A stretch of DNA of 64,000 nt, taken from the NCBI GenBank assembly GCA_022605955.1, contig JAKCOZ010000010.1:2046001-2110000 (forward strand). The letters run 5' to 3'. Position numbers and translations under genes: made by a program. The notes beneath the pieces were generated by a model that searched no databases, was not told the DNA's origin, and was given only the letters and a program-made list of their open reading frames with translations. This stretch comes from Rallus limicola. Its lineage: Eukaryota > Chordata > Aves > Gruiformes > Rallidae. Numbering within the stretch: the stretch's first letter is position 1; every line of letters starts with the position of its first letter. This document shows, piece after piece, positions 12,440 to 64,000 of this stretch.

Positions 12440-15400
12440 ACATCACCTCGCCAACCAATCAGAAGGACTTGTTTTATGAGGCAGATTTGATACCACTCAG
12501 ATCCATAACATTATTGAATGTAACTCACTGAAAGCCTGCTTTCTTCCAGTCTTCCCTTTCCACAACTGTGGAGCATAGAGGGTGCAATATTAGTGAGGAT
12601 ACTTGAACTTCGTGTGTGGTTAGGATTTCAGAGTGACTTAGAGAATTGAAAACTCCCCAGGCATACATAATTTTGATTCTAGATATGCAAAATGCCATTG
12701 TTGACAGCTTCACTTTATGTCTTGGTTTGAACATGAAACCAATTTGTAAAATCTCTGAAACAAAATCTTCTCCATCCTCCTTTAAAGCACAATGTCTGGA
12801 GAGAAGGTGGAGTTTCCAGTATTATCTGCTAAAACCATGACACACACAAATAGTGGTAGAAGACTGTCTTCCCACATTGGCTATGGTAGGTACGATGACA
12901 TAAAATGACTGCAGTAGATATTATCTTGTATCATAGCAGGCACTGATATGAACTGATAGCAGTAGATAAAGATAAATATTTTAAATAGAGCTCCAATGCT
13001 CAAAAAATAAAAAAAAAAGCACTGAAACAAATGTAACTATCATGAAAATATACATCCCAACTTATAAATCAAAATGGCCACAAAGTTACAATCAAACAAA
13101 ATTATGCAAAGCAGCAACTTTGCAACTGATGCTGTCTGCCCCAACACCAAGCTGCTTTGACTTTCTCATAGTCTCAATGTTGTAGCTTTCAAAATCTGCT
13201 CTCTTCGGTTGGAGATGAGGCCTCAGATACAATGCCAAAATCCAGTGTTAATATGCCACTCCATAGTTCTACTTGTTTTTGCTGAAATTTCTAATAGCAC
13301 TGAGCTTTTCTTTACTTTTAGATCCATGAGGTACAAAGCTCGGAGGTACAAAGCTTTGGGATGCCCCTCAGAATGTGAGTAGAGCTAGAAGCAGATGTGA
13401 AACGGAAAGAATATAAAAACTTCTTGTGCTGTGTTCAGTCCATTAGCACTGTTTTAAAAAGCAAGAACACAGTTGGGATTTGAAATGTAGTTATAATCTC
13501 ACTGTTTTTATCAGAAATTAAAGCTCATGTGGAGTATTATCTAAAAAGTCTTGGACTCCTCTCTCCACCTTGCTTGGGAGAACTGTGCTGATTGCAAGTT
13601 TTTTTGTGTTTCTAAGCAATGGACAGCACTGAATTCTCTCATCTTCTGTGTGCTGTCTGTGTTGTGCACGCCATTTTGCACACACATTTTATTATGATGT
13701 ATCTCTTGGGTCATTAAACTAGGAAGTCAAGAGGTACATTAAATCTGACCTATCAGAATCCTTGCCAGTAGCTTTCAGTGCTGATTTAAGGGTTTAATTC
13801 TTCCAAAAGGAGTGGCTGTTCACGGCTTCCGTGTATCAGCAAAGATGATACAAGACAGCTTAGGTAAAGTTTCCTTGGGTTCTGTGTAGGAAAGCAAACC
13901 TGCTGGCTTTAGTGCCTACCATATTTTCAAAAAACATTGCACAGTAAACCAAAACCTGAAAAGATTGCTTCAATCTTTGCATCAACATCATAATGAGTTG
14001 CTATATGTTATAATGTAAATCTTAATCTGTAATGTTATAATGACAGTGTCTCTCTATATAGTTTGACTAAACATGGAGCCTTCTGTTCTATGGATGAAAA
14101 TACTGGCTTTTAAAGACAATAGGAATTCTGTCATTGACATAAAGTGTCATAGCTGTCAGAGACAGCTCAGGAGATCTTCTACAACTTTGGCTATTTTTTT
14201 TTAATTATTTGTGTTTTATAATTATCAGCAGCACACTACTGTCTTTGATTGGAGAGCAGAAATACAAACTTTTCAGTAGTCATGTATTGAAAGTCTTTGC
14301 TAAATGTACTAAATAAATGATTCTCTAAATCACTTGCCAAAGCAGTGTGATTCCACCAAAGTGATACAATTTATTGCCAAACTTCTCATGATGATATACT
14401 ACTAAAACATTTCTATAAAGACACATTAGGAGAACAACTTCACTTGTTTAAAAATATATGCAGTAAGTTGAGACCTCTTGGAAAGCATAAACAAAACTCT
14501 CCAAATGACAGCACTCCAAAGAGTGACAATTAAGGCACATGATTATTTTGCAAAAATTTTTGCATAAATCTCCAGCTAGATCATGTATTTGTAAAACATA
14601 ATTTCCTATATTTCAGTAACTAACTTCATAGCTCAGAGAGACATAATTAATCTGAATGCAGGCAACACTTTTTTTTTTTACATTACAAGGTCATAGTGCA
14701 GCATAACAGACATTGTAAAAAAGAACCTAACGATTGAGCAAAATTTATAGAAGAGAAATCCAGTATTTCTGTGTTTCCTCTTTTTACAACAGGATAGGCC
14801 ATACTGTACTTCAATAAATAGTGAATAGGGAATTCCCAACTTCACTTCTTTGACAGAGCATATCACCAAAAAACCCCCCCGAAAAACCAAACCAAAAAAA
14901 CCCCACAAAACAACAAACCAACAAAAATTAGAAAAATACTTAAAGTTTTCAGTCAGGAAAGTGAGAACTGAACTGACCAGACCAGAGGTGAACCGATTTA
15001 CCACCAGATCACTCCAATATAACGCATACAGTAAAAAAAGATGCTGATACATACAGCCGGATACTCAGCAGTTCCAAATCAATGTTGCTGAGATGTGGTG
15101 CTTGACTGATTAGTGTGCTGAAGGGGTAAGCAAACACTTGCACCCACAGAACATGCACTGAAATGTGAAAGTACATGAAAATAGCATAGAAGAAAAAAAG
15201 TGAGACAGATGATGAAGTCTTTATAACTTGCTTTTTGTATATATCCTGGAAGACATTGGGAGCAGTTGCCTCAGGAAAAAGTAAGAAGTTAAAATCCACT
15301 GTATTCTAACTAAGCGTATGTCCTCAAAATAGAAATTGGGGCCATGAAGCTTTTTTTTAAATCATATATCAAATTGAGAAACTATGCCAAACAAAACCTT

Positions 15401-17400
15401 GCTGTAGAATTAGTCTAGAAAAGAATTTCCATAGGCAACTTCAAAAATTATGAAGGCTGTTCCACAGAAAGGTCTCTTCACTATCAGAATTGTCCATTTT
15501 ATCCTTTTACTGTTCAAACATGATGACACAATGCACAGACAATGCCTAAGGCCTCTGAAAGTAAATGGAGTTAAGTGTCTTTCCATTTCTTTTGTTGTTA
15601 AAAATGGTGTAATGTTCTTTGCTTTGCAACAGCTCCTACAGCCCACAGCCCTCTCAAAAGTATGCAGGATCCTGATGACTTTTCACAGAAGTTTCTGTAT
15701 TTGTAAACACTGTGGTATCTAGTGATCTTCTCTTGTTTAGCTTAAAAGTATACATAAAAATTGTATATCCTGTGATTTTCAAAACTGCATACATGTGTGT
15801 GCAACACTTACCTGTTGAAAACTCTCATCTGTTGATGATGATTTACAAATGTTTTCTTGAGGTAGCCTGAACACAAATAGACTAGTGCACAAATAGATCA
15901 GGTGCTCTAACAAGCATGCAGAAAACACAGTCCACAGTGTAGTTCTTCCTCTGACTGCAACACAATGACCTCTGTACAACTGCAGTAAGAAATGGAAGTT
16001 TTATTTCAAACCCAACACTTGATGAGCATCTTGCCAACTTTGGTGTTGGTAATTCAGCATTATCATATGAGACTGGAGGTTTGATTTTGGCACATTGCAC
16101 TTTACCTGTGCTAATATTTGGAACCTGTCTTGGTCCTGTAAGATATCTATGCCAGTGACTAAAATACTTGTTCCAATTATAATACCTGGACCATCATTAA
16201 TATAGTCTGATTCACCAAAATAATATGTTTTTATGTACTCAGTTTACAGAAGATTAACATCCCTACCGGTGACAGCCTTATGTCTTATGACCCTCATTAC
16301 TATGACTAGCTCTGTCCAGTTAGGGACACTGATTTAAATCAGTGCTCAAGATGACTGCAAATGGGCAGTTGCTTGTGGGTTGACACGAAAGGAATCCATT
16401 CTGTGAGTCTAGTCTTTAAAGGCATATGTTATCTATCTGTGTACGTTTGTATATGACATATGCCATCACATCTCTGTAATTTGCACTAGCCTAACTGGCA
16501 GTTGTAGCAAAGTCAATAAAGATAGGAAAGAGATGTGGGCATGAATTGGTCCACTCTTTTGGTTGTCTTTGTAAATCCTGACATCTGACACACAATCACC
16601 TAGGACCCATTCAAAATCTGGGTAGTTAGTGTAACAATCACTAATTCCTATAGTTAATGTAAAGTTTCTCAAACAAATCCTCCATTGGATCCAGTCTTCA
16701 GCAATTCAGATAACCTCTCTGAAGGTGAATTAGCTCATTTACAAATGTAAAATGTACTGAAATCAAATAGAATTAAGGTGCACATTAGAATACAGAAGAG
16801 GCTAAGCACTCATCTTCTATTGATCTCACTGAACCTTTGCAACTTATACCCCTGAATATTTCAAGCCAAGATTTTAGGACTGGATTCATTCAAGGCAAAA
16901 CACAGATAGGCCAGAGGACAATACACTGGCATGCAGCATTATATACATCTATGAAAGATCTCAGAGTTTTCACTTTATTTAGTCTTTATGTGAGTTGGCT
17001 TTCACTGATGTCTTCAGCTGTTTTTAAGGTGATGTAGATCAGATTCATAATTAATAGCCATCTACTTAACTAGTATCAGAAAACTGGGGACAAAAAGTAA
17101 AGGAAGTTCCTAACACAAACATACATATACAGTAGCCAAACTACTTCTGTACAATACTTTAAACCATCAACATCCTGAGTCATTGTGGCACTTAACACCA
17201 TGTGGCAAAACACAGGATAGCATCTGTGATAGCATTATTGTGATAAGCTATTGAAAGTGATACATAAATTAACAAAATAATCTAACAGAGTATTTGGAAG
17301 GTGTCTTCCAAAGCAACAGTAAAAATGACAAATATTTACACTTCTTTCTGAGTGAGGCTATTTAAAATAGAGCAGCTTAAATAAGAATACGAAATGACTG
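12440..17400. other. intergenic DNA, no gene or repeat family recognised
   Basis: About 5 kb of AT-rich sequence. The longest frame (14678-15052, minus, 124 codons) is Phe/Leu/Val-rich from T-rich sequence and shows no domain or splice context. CR1 is absent between 12.4 and 31.7 kb. Confidence 0.55.
16974..16979 (-). terminator. candidate polyadenylation signal downstream of the 18.2-kb exon
   Basis: AATAAA on the minus strand, about 1.2 kb past the TGA at 18183. It was the first exact AATAAA I saw on that strand after the candidate exon. Confidence 0.25.
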
Positions 17401-17401
17401 A

Positions 17402-17454
17402 GTCGGTTAGCTCAGTTGGTAGAGCACGATACTCTTAATCTCAGGGTCATGGGT
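17402..17454 (+). pseudogene. truncated tRNA-Lys(CTT)-like sequence
   Basis: The segment starts at GTCGGTTAGCTCAGTTGGTA. It matches the 5' half of vertebrate tRNA-Lys(CTT): the D-arm GGTTAGCTCAGTTGGTAGAGC, the anticodon loop CTCTTAA and the variable region AGGGTCATGGGT. The match stops where the T loop should start, and no T-arm or 3' acceptor strand follows. The anticodon stem has two mismatches, so it is not a working tRNA. Confidence 0.75.
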
Positions 17455-18182
17455 GATCACACAAACTAAAATTCTGAGCTAATTCTGGATGTTTTTTCAT
17501 TCCAGTGCTACTGAGTAGAAGAAATAAAGGTGAAGGAAGGAAATGGCCTTCCTGGAGTCCTTGACTGAATTTCAAGATACCAGGACTCTTCCTTTCCTTT
17601 GAAAGTTTTCCACTAGAGTCAATATCCCACAATTACTTAGAGACACAAATATTCAAGAACAGGAAAATATTTTTCTTCAGCTTGCACTTATAAAAGGCAC
17701 TGATCCATTTCAATCAGAGTAGATTTAGAAGGCAAGAAGCTAAACATTGGCTTCTACAGGAATTTCATTCATAAGTATTGAATTCCACCACTGAAGCAGA
17801 AAATGCAGCCTATTTTTTAGATGTATTTATGGCATAATTGTATAATAAACTATTTCTATGTAAAAAACCGACAAGGATTTACTATTTGAAAAGATTCTTG
17901 GTTAGCCCTCATTTTGGGCTATTGATTTTTTTGTAACAGTGTACATGAAAAAATAGCATGGAGGCATATTTCCCCTTCACTATGCACCCTTTCATTATGA
18001 ATGAGAACTTAAAAATGTAAGTGCAGCAGAAAAGCTCCAGTGTTTCTGACATCATGGGACCTCACTCCCTTTCCATCTGAAACCATTCTAGAGCGTATCT
18101 CAAGAACCAATAGGTTGCTCTCTATTTTTACAGAAGCCCTATTTTTCAAGTTATTCTCTCTCATCTTCTTCTTTCAAATAAG

Positions 18183-18727
18183 TCACAACTGTGTTTCCTC
18201 TTGTTCCAAAGAATGTGGAGGGACATGGCAAGATGCTGGAAGAGATGCTAGCTTCTGAAGCTTGGGGTGTTGCAGAGGTTTTGGCCTGTGAAAAGAACGA
18301 CGACTTTGTACACGTCTGGCTGCTGATCTGTAATTTCCTTGAACATCAAGCAACATTTTCTTTTCTTGGGGCTCCTTCATGTAAGAGTCTTCCAGCCCTT
18401 CAACCATAAGTAGAGAATTCTCTTGTGAATTCTCTGACTTGTAGCTAACTTCAGAACAGTAACCTGAGTTAACTGTCTCTTTGTCATTCATATCTGTACC
18501 TGCTTCCCAGAAGTCGGGTATATTTTGGTCACAAGAAGATATAAACTCAGAGACAGTAGGAAGAGATATATTCCCTCTGTTTTCCAATGAAGAATAGTTT
18601 TGTGTCCAAGGCATTTGCAGACAAGATGGGAAGAAGTGGAGTGGAGTCATAGAAACACTTTGGTTTTGGTTTAGTTGGTCATCTGAAGAGGAGTATTCTG
18701 TCATTTCAACTTCATGGTCCATGTCAC
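18183..18727 (-). CDS. candidate alternative 3'-terminal exon of SLC9A3 (unrecognised tail)
   Basis: This is an open frame of 180 codons plus TGA behind a plausible acceptor (TATCTGTTTGTGATCTCTAG|GT). The exon starts in phase 1, the same phase as canonical exon 16, so exon 15 could splice straight into it (..TDTPT-G-DMDHEVEM..), giving a 927-aa protein. The product is Ser/Glu/Asp/Gln-rich and looks disordered (SSSDDQLNQNQS; NSGYCSEVSYKSENSQENS). It then has a basic stretch (RSAARRVQSRRSFHRPKP) and ends EETQL, another class I PDZ-type end. I do not recognise the protein. It could instead be the last exon of a separate minus-strand gene, or a chance frame. Coding character is supported by length, composition, acceptor and phase only. 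Confidence 0.5.
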
Positions 18728-19911
18728 CTAGAGATCACAAACAGATAGAAATACTTTTAATACACACTTTCTATACTGGTATGCTGGCTATTAGGCTTTG
18801 CTTTGGGCTATTTTTGTGAAAGTCTTATGAGAATGTTTTAAGATTGCTTTTTCTCCGGGGAACTGTACCCTGTCCCAATTTCTATCTTGGACAACCTAAA
18901 GTGAGTTTATTAAACTTCTTATCCTAGCTGAGTATCAGGCAAAATTTAGTTCAGTGTTTGTGATGAACAATTGCCTGTTTCAGATATTTAGGAGAAGGAG
19001 CCATCATCTGGTCATTAGGGGGTTTCTTTATCTTGAAACATTTAGTCCTGATGCTCAGCAAGGACATCTTTCAGAAACTTTTGAAATAAATTGTGGTCTT
19101 TTAATCGAGTAGCAGAGGGTATCACCAGGTAGTTAATTTCTTACTGATCAAAGCATATGATCAGTTTTCATTCTACTTTAGACTATGTAGAGAAACTCAC
19201 ATTTCCATCCTTGCCTTCAGTTTACATAGTTTTAAAAAAAACTTTTAATTGAAATTTCAGTATCATCATCCTATTAGGAGAATCTTGTTAAGGAGATAAT
19301 TCACAGGGCTGTTTCAGAGAGTAATCAAGGTCTAAGCTTATTTAGCTTGAGAAATCTAACTTCCAGAACCACTTCTTAAGAAACACAGCACTCAAAAACC
19401 AGTGATTTTGATGTATCAAACATAGCCAAAGACAAAATTATACATACCAGATCCTAACAATAAAGTCAGTTATAAATAAGGCAACAGAAGGGAGGATTAA
19501 AGGTTAGTGAGAAACTGATGAGCAAGTGATAATATCAATAGTTTATGGCATTCTCAGTGGAAAAAATAAGTAAAGATAATTTCTATGTGAAGAAGTGTTG
19601 AGACGTTTTCCTTTCGTTCAATGTTTTAATCAGGATATTGGAATTTAATTCAGAATTCTCCAATTAATCCAGTGTTCATTTTAAAGCATAATTTAAACCA
19701 TAATCAAAGATATATTAATAATAAGGATCTGAGTAATAGAAACAACTACAGACCTAGAGGAACCTCCTTTTCCATTTACACTCAAAAGCCATGAATTTCT
19801 TCTCAAATCAAAATTACCAGTGCTCACTTTTATTGTGAGGTCTTTGTCTGAACAAAGTTTCATCAACTAACTACGGAAGTATTTCCAACTTACTACATTC
19901 CTTTATTTGTT

Positions 19912-19917
19912 AAAGCA
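19912..19917 (-). terminator. SLC9A3: candidate polyadenylation signal for the canonical SLC9A3 transcript
   Basis: AATAAA on the minus strand, about 1.14 kb past the STHM stop. A second AATAAA lies at 19829-19834. I saw no nearer AATAAA between 21053 and this point. Confidence 0.35.
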
Positions 19918-21052
19918 CAGTGGGCACTAGACGATATACTTGTGATCATGGATTCCACAAAATTGAATTAATGATTAAACTGACTGTTGCACTTCATAGT
20001 AAAAACCCTGCAGTGCCTTATGTTCCATTCAAATATGATGTCTGGCTTGTGACCTGACTCACCTCATTTACAGCACTGACGGTGTTGATTACAGAAGTGA
20101 AGGCTGCTTTTTATCATGTGGAAAATTTCCACAAAGAGAGAATTAAAGGTCAACTAGAATTCTGCTTCTTTACTGTCTGACTGTTGTGCAAATATCTACA
20201 TGTGCCAGGGAACTGATGTGTTTCATGTTTCATTTCTAAACATGTTTCATTTCTAAACCCCTTCTTATGTGACTTAATGACTACATCAGCAATGTCATTG
20301 AGAATTCGTACTGTAGTAATGAGACTGTTTTCCCTTCCTGGGCACTGTATAAATAACCTGGTCAAATGTTAAGCACTGCCTCAAGACTTCTTACAAATAT
20401 TCTAATCATGCTAAGAATGAGAGATTTAGCCTAGCTTCTTGCTGGTGTACCCCTGCTGGTCCTATTGTTCATCTAAATCCAATAAAGTCCAATTAGTTAA
20501 ATGACTTATCTGACCTTTTATAGGCAAACCATATCCTTTGCCATCAGCAATTGGATTATCTTTCTGGGGCTTTACACTACTTTGCTTACATCCACAGGCA
20601 GTAGTCACAATGCTACTCAAATGGACCAATCACAGTTTAGGGGGGTGTTGACTCAGAATTAGCTAATTTCTGTTAGTGAATTCAGGTACAAATGCTCTCA
20701 TCTAGAACTAACTAATGAAGAAACCTGGAGTCTCTTGAAAGTTGGTCCAAATATTCCAGTATGGAATAGTATTTTCATGGCATTTGAAGTATTCAAGCCA
20801 AAAAAATGAACTGTGAAAGCAACTAGTCATTAGATCTCAAATAGTTGGACAGCTCCTCTGTAGAAGGGAAATGGAAAGGTGTTTTGTTATTCATGCTGGA
20901 GGAAAACAGAAGATGTTTAGTTGTACAAAGAAATCAGGAAGAAAAGAGAAGCTCTGAGAGAAGAACTATCAGAAAGACAAGTTTATGTTGTCAGTATTCA
21001 GGTTTGATAGGAAGGCTGATTTAAAATAAAGGTGATAATATCTTTTAAAATA

Positions 21053-62382
<41,330 letters not shown>

Positions 62383-63022
62383 CTCCACGCCACAAAACAA
62401 AATCCTGCTTCCCTTTCCCGGAGAAATCCCGCCTCTCCGGAGGTCCTTGGGGGCGAGGTCCTTGTCCCTTCGCGGAGACGCGGCCGGAGCTGCGACCCGC
62501 GGGACACCGGTGCGTTCCGCGGGCGGCGGAGAGGGTCCTGTCCCGCCACCGTCGGCACGGCTGCAGCGCTGGCTCGGGTGCCGCTTTGCGCGGGGTGGCC
62601 GAGGAAGGGTCAGGGACTCTGTGCACAGGCAGATGCTTCGAGCTGAGGTCCTGCTGCCTGTCCGCACCTGCCTTTATCTGGCTGTTCCCGAGCGGCCGGA
62701 GGCGGAGCTTTCCTGCCGCTCCCGCGGAGGCTGCAGCGCGGAGGCAGCGGTGCCCCCGCTGAGCACCTTTCAGGATCGACTGGGGAGCTCTGTCCCGCCG
62801 AAGGGGTGACGGCAGGCTGTGGATTGTGTCCACCATCCCGGCTCGTCTCTGGGCACTTGGGGGTTGGAAAGAAGCGTCCCTGGGGCCAGGGCTGGGGGCG
62901 CTCCCGCGGGCGCGTCCGAAGCGAAGCCGGGATCCGCTCTCAGACGGAGCCGGGTAAGTAGCTCCGCAGGTCTCGGTCTGGAAGCTTTGGAAGGGCAGCC
63001 TCCCTCAGACCCGGTGTCCTAG

Positions 63023-64000
63023 CCCGCTGACACAGAGGAAGCGCGCTGTCTTATGCTTTTCAGCTTGAAGTTACGTTAGGATCTAGCTCGCCGAAGATCC
63101 GGATCTCTCAAATCAACTTTTTCTTCTGTCCACCAGAGAGCACCTCTTCCCGCGGCGCTCGGGGAAATGACTCCAGCAGGCAAGCTCTGGCTTTTCCCTC
63201 AGAGAGATCTGCGGGCAGCTCCCTCTTTGCCCTGAGATCTGCGGACAGCTCCCTCTTAATCTGCTCTATTTCTTACGGTGACAACGTGAACTTTTTCAGA
63301 AGGTTCTCGCTTTGCCTGGTTTTTTTTGTTTGGTTTGTTGGTTGGGTTTTTTTTTTTTTGTTTTTGCTGATAACACTTGCTGTTATCCTTGGACGGTCCA
63401 TTTTGTGTGTTGTAGGCAGGTAATCATCACCCCGCAGTAAACAGGCAGCAGAGCAGCATATCCCCAGCAAACAGAGCCGAGCGCACCTTCCCACACATCA
63501 GAGCAGCAGCCGCCTCTGTCCTCTCCTTGCGTGCTCTGAAGCAATCCAGCTGGCCACATCTGCAGTCCAGCGGTTCCGTGACTTTCTGTGGAAAAATACT
63601 ACCCTTTTGTTTCACTTACATGACAGTTGGTTTTGTCAAGAGTTCAAAAATAGACATGATAAAGCTGTCCTTTCCATCAAGGCAGAAAAGTGAAGCACTT
63701 TTTCAAAGTCTAAGTGACCTGCACTCTATAAATCAATTAACTGGTTAATTAAAACAATAAATTTGCATGGGATTTCATTGTTATAAAGAGTGTCTATCAT
63801 TATCACGTAATTATCTTATTTAGCTAAGGAACTTAAGGAGCAAAGTTCTCTTGAGTTAATGCCATGAAGATTTGGTTATCATTACCTCAGAGCAAGCACA
63901 GGCCTTGCGTTGGACCTTCTCTTCAACCAACAAAACATCTTTTTTTTTTTTTATTTTTAACTTCCCTGCCTCTTCATTTTTTAAGGAAAAGGGAATTATG
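63023..64000. other. upstream flank of SLC9A3, no gene seen
   Basis: GC content falls away from the island. A T/G-rich tract at 63.3 kb and short chance frames only. CEP72, the expected neighbour on this side by mammalian synteny, is not visible. Confidence 0.55.
63318..63366 (+). repeat. T/G-rich low-complexity tract upstream of SLC9A3
   Basis: Long T runs separated by TTTGG/TTGG units, about 900 bp upstream of the start codon. Confidence 0.8.

Noticed and set aside
14678..15052. 124-codon hydrophobic frame, minus strand
   Set aside because: Phe/Val/Leu bias comes from T-rich sequence. No splice context, no family resemblance.
20063..20108. Possible small minus-strand exon ending GAG|GTGAGT between the canonical and alternative last exons
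   Set aside because: The donor is strong, but the only AG upstream lacks a pyrimidine tract, and the reading phase would not fit the 18727 acceptor.
62383..62667. In-frame upstream ATG giving a 95-residue N-terminal extension of SLC9A3
   Set aside because: The extension is Arg/Pro/Ser-rich CpG-island sequence with no NHE similarity and would bury the signal peptide. The ATG at 62382 fits the family.

Overview
The window is vertebrate nuclear DNA from a bird. It is AT-rich and carries many CR1 LINE fragments ending in the typical ATTCTATGATTC-type 3' repeat. It also carries LTR copies of an endogenous-retrovirus family that I associate with neoavian birds, whose LTR 5' end reads TG..CAG..GGATAGAGTTAA. 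I cannot name the species.

The one clearly recognisable protein gene is SLC9A3 (NHE3, the epithelial apical Na+/H+ exchanger), on the minus strand. I could join 16 coding exons from the start codon at 62382 to the stop at 21053. All introns are GT-AG, every junction is in phase, and the 828-residue product is collinear from end to end with mammalian NHE3 (about 834 aa). A CpG-rich island at about 62.2-62.96 kb covers exon 1 and the presumed promoter. Intron 1 is 18.8 kb, intron 2 about 5 kb, and the other exons lie between 38.1 and 21.0 kb.

The most interesting item lies 2.3 kb past the normal stop. At 18183-18727 there is a 180-codon minus-strand open frame behind a good splice acceptor. 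Its phase matches the exon 15 donor, and it ends in a PDZ-ligand-like ETQL. I read it as a candidate alternative last exon of SLC9A3. It would replace the conserved STHM-ending tail with an unrelated acidic/Ser-rich tail, giving 927 aa in total.

From 1 to about 17 kb, downstream of the gene, I see no gene. There are CR1 pieces, a CR1 interrupted by a partial LTR (7.36-8.36 kb), an ERV remnant with a primer-binding site resembling tRNA-Lys (about 10.07 kb), a CpG-rich LTR-like block (5.09-5.73 kb), a GT/GA microsatellite and a truncated tRNA-Lys(CTT)-like pseudogene (17.40 kb). Within the gene, a 545-bp solo LTR with a perfect 5-bp target duplication lies only 38 bp upstream of the exon 3 acceptor. 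CR1 fragments are scattered through introns 1, 2, 3 and 8.
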